A program made the position numbers and the translations under genes. Shown piece by piece: positions 1 to 9,815 of a stretch of 64,000 bases of DNA. The DNA is from Bog-756 sp963699085 (GTDB lineage Bacteria; Actinomycetota; Acidimicrobiia; Acidimicrobiales; RAAP-2): positions 1,612,001-1,676,000 of the forward strand of contig CAVOTH010000004.1 of the NCBI GenBank assembly GCA_963699085.1, written 5' to 3'. How positions within the stretch are numbered: position 1 is the first letter of the stretch; every line of letters starts with the position of its first letter. The notes under the pieces are model-generated. The model was not told where the DNA came from and made no database searches. It saw nothing but the letters and a program-made list of their open reading frames with translations.

Positions 1-374
1 GGAACACTCCGAGGCCGACTTCGGCCGTATTGGACAGCAGGTTGATCCCACTGGGATGGAACAGGTAGTCGGAGTACAACGGATTGAGTCCGTGGGACAG
101 CGCGAAGGCCGGCCACTCGAGGAACCAGGTGAACAGTGAGGTGTCGCCACACCCACAGGTGGTGGTCGAGGTCGGGTGACCCGACCACACGTTCCACCAC
201 ATGGCGACCGACAGCACCAGATAGGCACCCGCGCCGGCTGTGAGCGACCGCCATCCGCGGCACTCCCGTCGTCGATGCCGGGACGGCGGTCCGTTCGACG
301 ACATCCTCGGGCGGCCCGGCGTCGGGCGTGCCCGGTGTCCCGGGCAAGTCGGCTTCGCGGTCGACCACGGTCAC
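1..374 (-). CDS. GT-C-like polytopic membrane protein, TTTCGCGD family, copy 1 (3' truncated by window edge)
   Basis: About 125 N-terminal codons are present; the rest lies beyond the left edge. It belongs to the same family as the genes at 2481-4386, 4379-6330 and 11690-13570: a first membrane segment (LVLSVAMWW) runs into the signature HPTSTTTCGCGD, then WFLEWP, LSHGLNPLYS and GINLLSNT. GT-C glycosyltransferases carry a catalytic acidic residue just after the first helix, so transfer of sugar from a lipid-linked donor outside the membrane is inferred; no function is established. The start is placed at GTG 374, overlapping the upstream TGA as GTGA. That start and the signature lie in different frames, so one base is lost or gained near 240-260. 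Confidence 0.7.
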   Translation of the reverse strand, partial: MTVVDREADLPGTPGTPDAGPPEDVVERTAVPASTTGVPRMAVAHSRRGCLSGAVGRHVVERVVGSPDLDHHLWVWRHLTVHLVPRVAGLRAVPRTQSVVLRLPVPSQWDQPAVQYGRSRPRSV

Positions 375-1941
375 GACGGCACCCCGACGGTTGAGACGGC
401 CCGGGCAGAGTCGCTCCGCTCCTGGCGGTCGACGGAGGGCTCCGAGACGGGCGACGGCGTACCCCCGCCGATGCCGGCGGATGCCGCCACCGCCCAGACG
501 GCGATGATCCACCACGCCTCGAGGATCGGGTACTCGGTGATCCGATGCACGGTCGAGCGGATCCACGGGAGGATGGCCCCGTTACCGGAGACCAGCGCAC
601 CGCCCACCGCCAAAAGTCCTGACGGCCAGGGCCAGCCATGCCCACAGATCGTTTCCGAGTCCGGCCCGTCGTCGGACCGCGGTGAGCGCCAGGCCTCCCA
701 CCACCGACAGCGGGAGCGCCAGCACGAGGACGTGGAGGTAGGGGCTCATCCCATGGACGACGGCGGAGGCACGGGAGGACGTGACGTTCGAAGTGGTGAA
801 CGTCGACGACGCCCCTCGGGCCCCGATGGCGTGCATGAGCAGTGGCCACCAGGCCAGGATTGCCAGTTCGGCGACGGCCAGCACCACCGGGACCGCCCAC
901 CGACGCAGGTGGCGCAGTCCCTCCCACCCGATCGACCGGGCGGCCACCAGCACGAGGAGGGCGACTGCGGTCACGAATCCCTCGTCCTTGGTCAGCCCCG
1001 CCACCAGGAGCAGCACCACGGTTGCCGCCCGGGTCGAGCGGTCGGTGTGCATCTGCAGGCCGAAGGCCACGGCCCCTACCGCGGCCAGCGACCACAGCGG
1101 GTCGGCATACCCGTTGGTGAGGAACGGCTCGGTGACACCGGCAGACACGAATACGAGGAGTACCGCGGCCAGGACCCCGGCCACCATCGGGGCCCAGGGA
1201 GGTCGGACCGCGGCGTGCGCCCTTCTGACCGGCTTGGCCCCTCGCTCCACTGACGGATCGCCGCCCTCGGGCAACCCACCGTCGGCCATCCGATGTGCAG
1301 CTGTCCTCCCGGCATCGACGAGCGCAAGTGCGGCGGCGGCCAGGGCGCACATGTTCAGACATGGCGACGGTGGTCACCCCGAGCCGGGCGGTGTGCACCC
1401 CGGTCACCCGCCAGGCCACGGCGGCTGACGCGCTCACCAGGGGCGGGTAGGCACTTTGAGTCAGTACCAGACCCCGCACCCGCATATCGACGAGCAGTTG
1501 GGCGTGGCTCTGCAGGAACCACCCCGGGCGCATCACCCAGAGGGCCCGGGCGTCGAAACCCACCGTGGGCGTACGAAGGCCGCGCAGACAGAAGGCACAG
1601 GAGACGACCACGGCGACGAATCCGACTACTCCGACCGCCCGGTCCCGGCCCTCACGGACACGTCGGCGACCGCCGTCCCGCTCCGAGGGAGCCAGTTCGG
1701 GCCACTTCCACCAGACGAACAGGGCCACCATGGCGGCGACAATGGCCAGAGCTACGAACCAGGCGAGCAGCGATCCACCGAACGAGAGGGATGCGGTGGC
1801 GGCCAACGCGGCCAGGACGGCCCCGGCCAGGGGTGCCAACGGGACCGCGTACCAGCGGGGTCCCACCGCTATGGCCACGGGGATCAGTCCGGCGACCGAA
1901 AGCGTCAGCATGGCCACGATGGTGGCGAGTGCCGTGTTCAT
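371..1941 (-). CDS. GT39-like polytopic membrane glycosyltransferase (two apparent frameshifts)
   Basis: Roughly 520 residues over three frames (1941 to about 1358, 1352 to about 615, 613 to 371). The N-terminus is a membrane helix from ATG 1941, ten bases after the stop of the gene above it. Motifs typical of GT39/ArnT-type GT-C enzymes can be seen: FDARALWVMRPGW with the acidic residue of the first outer loop, AYPPL, then NGYADPLW and LTKDEGF. The likely role is transfer of a sugar from a polyprenyl-phosphate donor to an exported glycan. It sits in a leftward operon of similar membrane proteins and its stop overlaps the next start by four bases. The breaks near 1358 and 615 fall inside continuous homology, so indel errors are likelier than decay. 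Confidence 0.7.
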
Positions 1942-1951
1942 AGCGGCGGGC

Positions 1952-2452
1952 TCATAGCGGTGGGGCCGGCGGGGGGCCGTGGCCGGCTACCTGCGCACCT
2001 GTGCCCACCCGCACCATCGTCGCTCCGTGTGGTCCGACCGTGGTGGCGACCACCTGGGTGCCCAGGCACGTGCCGGGGCCGGCCACGTTGTCGCGCAGGG
2101 TCAGGATCACCTGCGCATCCGAGGCCGGGTCGGCGACGGTCACCCAACTGCCGAACCCTTTGATCATGGTGACCACGTCGGCCAGGTTGTCGGTGCTGAT
2201 GGTCACGGTCTGGCCGGGTCGGACCAAGCTGTGGGCCTGGACATTGATGCAGTTGTAGAAGGCGTCGTCCACCGCGGCGTCGTGCACAGCCGTAGGCGCC
2301 ATCTGCACCCCGACGATGCGGTCACCGCGTACGGCTTGGCCCACCAGTGCGACCAGGGCCACGACCACGACGAGGACGCTCACCACCGTCTGGACCGTGG
2401 TCTTCACAGGGCGAGGTCGGTGCGTCCCCTCGGGAGTTCCGACTGCCGTCAC
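1952..2452 (-). CDS. Single-pass membrane or secreted protein of unknown function
   Basis: 166 residues from GTG 2452, which slightly overlaps the end of the gene upstream (stop at 2481-2483). An N-terminal helix of about 25 residues (VVSVLVVVVALVALVGQ) is followed by an extracytoplasmic domain with two cysteines (YNCINVQ and GPGTCLGT) that could form a disulfide. Nothing recognisable is catalytic. A longer form starting at 2527 would overlap the upstream gene more, so the GTG was preferred. Its place between two GT-C-like genes in a tight operon suggests an accessory part in the same surface-glycan pathway, but that is inference only. Confidence 0.65.
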   Translation of the reverse strand: MTAVGTPEGTHRPRPVKTTVQTVVSVLVVVVALVALVGQAVRGDRIVGVQMAPTAVHDAAVDDAFYNCINVQAHSLVRPGQTVTISTDNLADVVTMIKGFGSWVTVADPASDAQVILTLRDNVAGPGTCLGTQVVATTVGPHGATMVRVGTGAQVAGHGPPPAPPL

Positions 2453-2480
2453 GAGGGGCGACGATACCAGTCGACTCCGG

Positions 2481-4386
2481 TCATCCCAGGGCCACGACGC
2501 AGGCTGCGACCCGCTCCACGGCCGCAATCGAGCCTCCCGTTCCGGGGGGCGTACAGGCGTTCACCGATGCCGGCGACGGACCGGGCCCGGCCACGGGCGC
2601 ACGGTCGATGCCCTTCCACACCCACGACCCGGCCTGGCGTACCGGTCCCCGCCCCACTACCGCAGTCACAAATGCGACGGTGTAGGGCACCGATGTCACC
2701 CGGTCGTAGGCGGGCAGACCCGGCTGATCAGGGAGGACCACCCCGGTCACCCCCCAGGCGGCCAACGCATGGCGGGTGGCGGCCACGTCACCGGGCCGGA
2801 GGCTCTGCCCGGTGAAGGAGAACGAGGCCCGACCGATGGCCTCCGCCCCTGCCCGTTCCGCTCCGGTCCGCTGGACCACCCCACCGGGTCCTCCCCCTCC
2901 GACCATGGCATCGGGAAAGTCGGTCACGGCCTGCCAGGCCATGGCACTCTCGATCAGCTGGTAGGGCACCGGAAATACCAGGAGCACACTGCGGGCGGGC
3001 AGCCCAGGGGCGACCGTGGTGAACCAGGTAGGGGGACGGACCGGTCGGGTCACCATGGGAACAGTCGGCGACAGGTAGGCGGCGATCGGGGCGAGCGCCA
3101 CCCCGGCCACCGCCAGCCCGACCAGCGACGGCGCCCATCGGCCCCAACCCCAATCGGTGGCCTCGACCGGACCGACCCGCCGCAGGACCGCCGTGTAGGT
3201 CCGATCGACCACCACGGCCAGCATCACGGCGAGCGACAGATAGATCACCACCAGGAACCGACTGGGGATGATGTCCTGGAGCAAGGGTCGACCGTCGGCC
3301 AGCTTCCACGGCAACCAAACGGTCCGGCTCGCCCCGAGTGAGAGCACCGCCGAGATCACGGTCATGGCCCCGAAGAACCAGAGTCGACGGTCGCGCCTCC
3401 ATACCAACAGGCCGACCACAGCCACCGCCACCATGCCCAGCCCGACATACTGCCCGGACAGGGTGGGACCCTGGTAGCCGCCGACCCTGTGGGTGAAGAG
3501 GGTGAATCCGGCCGACACCGGGGTGGGCCAGAAAAATGCATGCAGGTTGGTTCCCTCGAGCCCGACGTCGATCAGGGGCCACACCCGGCCGGTGATATGG
3601 GACGGCCCGGCCAGGGCATACCAGGTCGGATAGGCCAGAACGACGACGGTGACGGCCCCGGCTACGGCCAGCCCCTTCCCCACCCGGCGGGCGCCGGCAC
3701 GCACGGCATCTCGGTGACGGAGCCCGTAGGCGGCGAGCAGCACGGCGGCAAATCCCCCGGCGATTCCGAGCAGGAGCAGGACTTCGGTGCCCACCAGGAA
3801 CTGGACGACCAGCAGCAGTCCGAGCACCAGGCCGACGACCACCGGAGGTCGTCCTCCGAACAGCAGCTCGTCGCAGCAGGCCACGACCAGCGGGGGCACC
3901 ACGGCCCAGCCCAGCATGAGGTGGGCGTCGGACAGGCTGACCAGCACCAGTGGCGAAAACCCGTAGAGGAGCCCGGCGGCGAAGGCGGCGGGTGCCCACG
4001 ACACCCATCGGCGGGCCAGGACGAACATGGCGAGCGCCGACAGCGCCGGGGCGAGGGTGAGGGCCACGTTCATCGATGCCACCGGGCCGAACATCCAGGT
4101 CACCGGGGCCAGCACCACCCCGAGTGCCAGCTCGGAGGTATTGGCCAGCAGGTTCACCCCACCCGGGTGGGACATGGCCGTCGAATGGAGTGGATTGAGC
4201 CCGTGGGCCAGCGCATGTGCGGGCCAGGCGAAGAACCAGAGGAAGAGGGCACTGTCGCCGCAGCCGCAGGTGGTGGTCGATGTCGGGTGGGTCGACCACA
4301 CCTGCCACCACACCACCAACGCCAGCACCAGATAGGCCACGGCCGCGACGGCCAGGACCCGAACGCGTCGGCCGGCGGTCAGGCAC
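2481..4386 (-). CDS. GT-C-like polytopic membrane protein, TTTCGCGD family, copy 2
   Basis: About 635 residues, the best preserved copy of this family. After the first helix comes HPTSTTTCGCGD, then LAHGLNPLHS, GGVNLLANTS, a long run of about ten helices and a C-terminal soluble part with VFPVPY and AMAWQAVTD. The uninterrupted frame continues upstream to 5075, but those extra 230 residues are the C-terminus of the preceding paralogue, recognisable by its own WQAVTD motif, so the two are annotated separately. The start is uncertain: GTG 4386 overlaps the preceding stop but needs a one-base slip; CTG 4382 is in frame. A GT-C-type glycosyltransferase role is inferred from topology and the acidic first loop. 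Confidence 0.75.
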
Positions 4387-6330
4387 TGGGCGCCAGGTGA
4401 ACGCTGGAGAGGATGCACTGCGGGACGGCCATCGGCCGGACCGATGCAGCCACCGCTCCGGTGGTGCAGCGGGCGAAGGCAAGCAGCCGAGACGGGCACC
4501 GGCCGAGGGGCGGTCCGCACCGCGTCCCACTCCCACGCCGAGTCGCGGTAGACGGGCGCCGTGCCCAGAACGGCGGTCAGGAATCCGACCGCATAGGGCG
4601 CCCCCCGCCCCTGTTGGTAGACGGGGAGCCCCGGTTGGTCGGGGACGACCATCGTGGTCACCCTCCACAGCGACAACGCCCGGCGGACGGCGGTCACGTC
4701 GGCCGGCGTCGGAACCGGGGCCGGTCCGAGCGGCAATGACGCGGCGGACAGCACTTCGAACCCGGCCCGGGCCGCACCGGCCCGCGACGGCTGGCCCTGG
4801 GGGCCCCCGCCGCTGGCCTGGGCCCACTGCATGTCGGTCACGGCCTGCCACGCCTCTGACGACTGGAGGCCCGAGGACGGGATCGGGTAGGCGAGGACCA
4901 CTCTCCCCGGCGGCAGGGCCCGGCCACGGGTGGCGTACCACTGCGGCAGTACGACAGCCCGGGCGGTCAGCGGAAGATTGGGGGCGAGGACGACGAAGGT
5001 GGGGACCACCACCAGCACGACCAGTCCCCAAGAAATGATGCGCGGCAGGGCCGACGCGCGTGGGTGACGAGCCACTCACGGGCGTGGTCCAGGGAAAGGG
5101 CGACGAGGACGGCGAGCGCAGAAGGTCACCACCAAAGTGAAACGGATCTCGACGATGTCCCCGATCCAGGGCACATGTTGGAGGGCGTCCCACGGCACCC
5201 AGTACCGGTGGGCGGGACCCAGTGAGAGGACGGCCGCCACCATGGCAATGCCGGCGAAGAGCAGGAGCCGGCGGTCACGGTCGCCAGACCACCGTCCCGA
5301 CGACGGCTACGACCAGGACACCGAGGCCGAGATAGCCGAGGCCCACCAGTGCAGGACCCTGATACCCCCCGAACTCGAGCATGGAGGGGCGCAAACCGGC
5401 CAGCCCGGCGGTGGAGACGAAGCTCGACCAGTTCGTTCCGTACCGGGCCGTTGCGCCGGCCGACCAGATCGGTCCGGTGAGGTGGGCGGGGCCGGCCAGG
5501 AGAAACCACAGCGGGTAGGCCAGCACCACGGCCGACGCGCCCACAGCCACGGCCATCCCCGTCCCTGCGTCCCGCACACGGGCCCTGAGTGCCGCCGGCT
5601 CGGACACGCCGAACCACCCGACCAGCAGCACGATCCCCACCAGACAAGCCACAACGGTGATGACCAGGACCTCGGTGCTCACGAAGAACTGCAGGACGAT
5701 CAGGCCAGCCAGGGCGAGGCCGTTGCGCCAGGGAGGCCGCACCTGGGTCACCAGCAGGTCTGCCAGCACCAGGACGATCAACGGTGGGATCGCCAAGAAG
5801 GCGATGTTGAGCTGGTTGAGCGCCAATTCGGTCACCACGAAGGGCGAAAACCCGTAGGCGAGGCCCCCGAGAACGGCAGCCGGCGTCCACGACACCCACC
5901 GGCGCAACAGAACGAACATGGTCAGGGCGGACAGAGCCGGGGCGAGGGTGAGGGCGACATTCATCGACGCCACCGGCCCCCACAGCCAGGTGACCGGGGC
6001 CAACACCACGCCGAGAGCGATGACGCTGGTGTCGTCCAACAGGTTGATCCCGCCCGGGTGGAAGAGCCAGGTCGAGTACAGGACGTTGTGACCGTGGGAC
6101 ATGGCGAAGGACGTCCACCGGAAGAACCAGACGAATCGGGCGGCATCGCCACAGCCGCAGGTCGTCGTCGACGTCGGGTGCGACGACCACACGCTCCACC
6201 ACAGCCCGATGGCCAACACCAGGTAGCCGACCGCGGCCCCGACCAGTGCCCGACCGCCACCGGCCGGTGGTCGACGCCCCGGACCGGCGGCGTCCACCAC
6301 CGGGTCCACCTGCCCGCCGGCCGAAGTCAC
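4379..6330 (-). CDS. GT-C-like polytopic membrane protein, TTTCGCGD family, copy 3 (several frameshifts)
   Basis: About 650 residues assembled from at least three frames. It starts at GTG 6330, overlapping the TGA of the AftB-like gene (GTGA). Seen in order: helix, HPTSTTTCGCGD near residue 55, GGINLLDDTS, PVASMNVALTLAPALSA, then after breaks near 5275 and 5110 the C-terminal domain with VLAYPIPSS and EAWQAVTDM. A final slip near 4480 is needed to reach the TGA at 4379, which overlaps the next paralogue. It is clearly a tandem duplicate of the neighbour at 2481-4386. Function as in that entry: inferred lipid-linked-sugar glycosyltransferase, unproven. Confidence 0.7.
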
Positions 6331-8177
6331 CTCTTCCCCGCCCCGGGCCCGCACAGCTGCACCACGGCCACCGACGGGTTGGCGCTGAAGTGCATGGTGG
6401 TGAACGTGAAGCTGTTGGCGAAGTTGGACACCAGCCGCCCGAAGGTCAACGGTGCGGTGATGGCAGCCAGGTAGGCACCCAGCGGGTCGCAGCCGATCGC
6501 CGTGCGAGCGGCAGCCACCGAGGTGGCGGACGGGCCGCCGGGGGTCGTCACATGACCGGGCACGCCGAAGCGGCCCAGCATCCACGCCGGACCGATCAAC
6601 TTCTCGTGACCGGGACGGGCGTGATGGACCACCGTGGTGTGACTGCCGATCGGATTGGCCAGCGAGTAGGAGTCGAAGACGTAGACATCGGGTCCGGCCA
6701 GATAGCCGATCACCCCGATGGCCGGCAGATTGACGGCCAGGGAGAACGGCAGCGGCGACCGGGCCGGCAGGGCGGCAGAGGGGTCGACCGGGACGAACGG
6801 ATTGGTGATCACCAGGACTTCCTGGTGGCCGTGCGGCACTTGGTGCGCGGCCCGAGCCAGGATGGCGCCGGCGCGGCCTGACAGCGCCCGGGCGTAGTCG
6901 GCGGCTGTCACCGGGTGGGGATTCCCCGTGGCCGAGATCCAGCTGTTGCGCTCGTTGGAGATGAAGACGGTCTGTGGGTTGAGCGCGTGCGGTGTAGGAG
7001 GAACGAATCGCAGCCAGCCGAGGCACACCACCGACCACACCACAATGCCGAGGACTGGGACGACGAGGGCCCCGCGCAGTGAGCGGACCCCGGCGTAGAT
7101 AGGCAGGCAGATGGCGAAGAACGCCGGGAGCAGCAGGCGGGCGTGCATGTAATCGCCACCGACTTCGACCACGTAGACCAGGTCGACCAGGCCCACCACC
7201 AAGGGCGTGCACAACACCAGGACCCCGGTCCGGTCACCGATCCGCCACCACCGCGCCACCCGGGTCACGACCAGGGGAACCGCCAGGGCAAACGGGAGCC
7301 ACAACGTGTAGGGCGCCACGAAATTCCACAGGTAGGTGGCGCCCTGTGACCACCACGAGGACCCGGCCGCCTTGGCCAGCGCCGTCGACGGGACCAGCAG
7401 GGCGAAGTAGGCCATGCGTGCGAGCTCCACGGCCACCGGGAGGGCAAAAGCGGCAGCCACCACCGCACCGCACCGGCGAACCCGTCCGCGCCGCGAGGGC
7501 CAAGTGGGCGAAGCGACAAGGGTGGCCAACGCCGCGGTAAACACCACCGAGCCCAGCAGCAGCTCGGGCCGGATCAGTGATCCGAGCCCGGCCACCACGG
7601 CGGCGGGCAGCGCGCCGGAGCGGCGTGTCCCCACCCGCACCAGGAGCAGGTACGAGACGCCCAGCCAGAGAAAGACCATCGACATCTCGAGGCCGGACGT
7701 GGCGAACTCCCACACTCCGGCAACCACCGAGACCATCAGCAGGCCGATGGGCAGGACGGTCCCCTCGTCGTGACGGGCCCCGAGGCGGACGACGGCCAGG
7801 CCACCGGCCAAAAAGCCGCCGGCCGTACATACCAGGCCGAGCACCACCGAGGTCCACTCGAGGGACACCCCTGGCGTTATGGCGTGCAGGGCGGCGAGGG
7901 TGCCCATCCACAGCGGGTCGGAATCCACCTCCACCCGCTCCCCCACGTTGAACACCGGGCCGTATCCGGCCAGCAGGTTGTGGATGATCCGGAAGTCGAT
8001 GAAGGCGTCCTCGTCGACCCACCGGTAGGTCCACGCCCCCACCAGGACGATGACCAGAGGGACGAGCACCGGCCACCAGCTGGCTATTCCGAGGTGGGGT
8101 GGCCTCCGGACCGGGGTGGCGGGCGAGGCCACCGGGGCTGCTTCGGGTCCGGCCGGTTCGGGCCCGGCCGTGGCCAC
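6327..8177 (-). CDS. AftB-like terminal arabinofuranosyltransferase homologue (GT-C fold), copy 1
   Basis: 616 residues, uninterrupted. The first helix is followed by WTYRWVDEDAFIDFRI, then NLLAGYGPVFNVGERVE and DSDPLW, the pattern of mycobacterial AftB, which adds terminal beta-1,2-arabinofuranose from decaprenyl-phosphoarabinose in the periplasm; paired acidic residues (DED) sit in the expected catalytic loop. Further conserved blocks are LGSLIRPELLL, VGGDYMHARLLLPAFF and a soluble C-terminus with VYVFDSYSLANPIGSH. GTG 8177 is taken as the start because GGGGGAAC lies before it and upstream residues look non-coding; an earlier start is possible. It is probably first in the leftward operon. 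Acceptor and sugar are unknown in an organism not known to make mycolyl-arabinogalactan. Confidence 0.8.
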   Translation of the reverse strand: MATAGPEPAGPEAAPVASPATPVRRPPHLGIASWWPVLVPLVIVLVGAWTYRWVDEDAFIDFRIIHNLLAGYGPVFNVGERVEVDSDPLWMGTLAALHAITPGVSLEWTSVVLGLVCTAGGFLAGGLAVVRLGARHDEGTVLPIGLLMVSVVAGVWEFATSGLEMSMVFLWLGVSYLLLVRVGTRRSGALPAAVVAGLGSLIRPELLLGSVVFTAALATLVASPTWPSRRGRVRRCGAVVAAAFALPVAVELARMAYFALLVPSTALAKAAGSSWWSQGATYLWNFVAPYTLWLPFALAVPLVVTRVARWWRIGDRTGVLVLCTPLVVGLVDLVYVVEVGGDYMHARLLLPAFFAICLPIYAGVRSLRGALVVPVLGIVVWSVVCLGWLRFVPPTPHALNPQTVFISNERNSWISATGNPHPVTAADYARALSGRAGAILARAAHQVPHGHQEVLVITNPFVPVDPSAALPARSPLPFSLAVNLPAIGVIGYLAGPDVYVFDSYSLANPIGSHTTVVHHARPGHEKLIGPAWMLGRFGVPGHVTTPGGPSATSVAAARTAIGCDPLGAYLAAITAPLTFGRLVSNFANSFTFTTMHFSANPSVAVVQLCGPGAGKR

Positions 8178-8205
8178 GGTGTTCCCCCGGTGTGCGATGG
8201 CCGTG

Positions 8206-8211
8206 ATGGTA
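8206..8211 (-). promoter_or_regulatory. Candidate -10 box (TACCAT) for the leftward glycan operon
   Basis: TACCAT on the minus strand fits the actinobacterial TANNNT -10 consensus and lies about 28 bases before GTG 8177, giving a short leader with a GGGGGAA ribosome-binding stretch. No convincing -35 is seen. A second TACCAT faces the other way at 8284-8289. Confidence 0.35.
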
Positions 8212-8283
8212 GTGGAGCGGACCCCGGGGTACGAGGTCCGCCACCGCCGGTGCGCTACCCCCAGCCCGCCATTGGTCGTCGGG

Positions 8284-8289
8284 TACCAT
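8284..8289 (+). promoter_or_regulatory. Candidate -10 box (TACCAT) for the rightward acyltransferase operon
   Basis: TACCAT is followed after seven bases by ATG 8297, the spacing expected for a leaderless actinobacterial transcript. It is preceded by GGG, as is the similar box at 21140-21145. No -35 is evident. Confidence 0.35.
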
Positions 8290-8296
8290 CCTGGCG

Positions 8297-9623
8297 ATGC
8301 GAGCACGTGGTCGACGAGTGGGGACCGGGTCCTGTACCCCGGCCGCTACGCCCGTCGGGGCCAGGTAGTCCGGCAGTGGCCGCCGGTGACGGGCCAGCCT
8401 CACCTGCGGCCGTCGCCATGGCCGCCCCCACCGACCCGATCGAAACGGGTGAGGTGACGGCGGGTCCGCCAACGACGCCGGACACCCCGTACGAGGCAAT
8501 CACCTCCGAAGAATCACCGGAGCCCTACCGTTTCCGGCTGGGGAACCGACCACCGCTGACCGGCATCCGGGCCCTCGCCCTGTTCACCGTGCTCACCTAC
8601 CACTCCAACTTCGAAACCCTGCCCGGGACATGGGTGGCCCTGCAGGTCTTCTTCGTCCTGAGCGGCTTCCTGATCACGGCCATGCTCGCCGGCGAGGGCA
8701 TCCGTACCGGAAGGGTCAAGCTGGGCAGCTTCTACGCCCGTCGCGGCGTGCGCCTGGTGCCGCCGCTTCTGCTGACCGTGGCGCTGCTGGGAATCTACGC
8801 GCACTTCGTCAACGTCTCCGACGCGTCGCAACGGCTGTGGGGGGACAGCTTGGCCGCGATGTTCTACTACGCCGACTACCGACAGGCCTTCGGCCACGCG
8901 CCCTTCTTCGGCTACCTGGCCCAGACCTGGTCGCTGTCGGTGGAGGAGCAGTTCTACGTCATCTGGTCGATCGCCATGGTCGTTGCCGTGGCCGTCCATA
9001 GACGGCACCTCGCCTACGCGTTCGCCATCGTGGGACTGCTCGCGTCGACGGTCGACCGTCTCTACCTCATCTACCATTCGCACCACTTCGACAACGCAGT
9101 CTTCAGCCGGACGTACTACGCCTTCGACACCCGGGCCGACGCGCTGTTCCTCGGATGCCTCCTGGGTCTTTGGCAGCCGACGGCCACCTTCACGGCTGGG
9201 CTCGCTGGGCCCGGGGTCTCCTGACGGTTGCGGCTGCCGGTTCGGCGGTGTTCCTGTGCTGGATCCTTCTTTACGCCCCGTTGTTCACCGAGAATCTGGT
9301 GGTGTGGTGGTTGCCGACCACGACGATTGCCGCCGCGATCATCATCACCTACTTCGTCATCTGCCCGGGCAGCCTGGGATCCCGGTTCGTCGGTCTTGGA
9401 TTCCTGGTGTTCATCGGCAATCTCTCCTACACCGTGTACCTGATCCACTTCCCCATCTACCTGGCCATTCAGCAGAACCAGACCGGATGGGCCTACTGGC
9501 CCAACGAAGCTGTTCCGGCTGGTCGTCATCTTCACCATCGCCATCGCCAGTTGGTTCCTGATCGAGCGCCCGCTCATGCGATGGCGCGGCCGGTCAGCGG
9601 CCCGCGATGGGTCCGCCAGCTGA
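8297..9623 (+). CDS. Acyltransferase family 3 membrane protein (OafA/YrhL type), frameshifted
   Basis: About 440 residues. The membrane acyltransferase core begins with GNRPPLTGIRALALFTVL and includes VFFVLSGFLIT, YARRGVRLVPP and TWSLSVEEQFYVIWS, all signatures of this family, which moves acyl (often acetyl) groups across the membrane onto sugar hydroxyls. The usual His of the first motif is seen as LTYHSNF. The core frame is open from ATG 8418; ATG 8297, behind a TACCAT box, would add an Ala/Pro/Ser-rich leader but needs a slip near 8365. Further breaks near 9200 and 9510 are required; the end ERPLMRWRG and TGA 9623 lie in the third frame. There is no SGNH domain, unlike the other three acyltransferases here. 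Confidence 0.75.
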
Positions 9624-9740
9624 ACCGAGTTCGAAGATGAGCTCCCCCCTGCCGTGGCGCCGGAGCGCCTGTAGCGGCGTGCCCTGGCGTCGCCTACGAT
9701 TCGCGCCGATGCGAGGGGAAGTTCAGGGGTGCCTTCGACC

Positions 9741-9815
9741 ATGAAGATCACGATGCTCGGATCATCGGCAAGCGCGGGCCGATCACTTCGCAAACACGAT
9801 TCGTGTTGGGCATGA
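9741..9815 (+). CDS. Possible 24-residue leader peptide
   Basis: ATG 9741 opens a 24-codon frame whose TGA overlaps ATG 9812, the probable start of the following gene (ATGA). Such an arrangement could couple translation of the two. It has no recognised similarity and could be chance; a TACGAT -10-like box lies at 9695-9700. Confidence 0.2.
   Translation: MKITMLGSSASAGRSLRKHDSCWA

Noticed and set aside
240..1253. Long plus-strand frame rich in Arg, Gly and His
   Set aside because: Antisense of membrane-protein genes; low-complexity composition typical of shadows in GC-rich DNA.
2481..5075. A single uninterrupted 864-residue frame
   Set aside because: Its first 230 residues are the C-terminal domain of the paralogue at 4379-6330 and the rest is a complete separate paralogue; the continuity is caused by a frame error at the junction.
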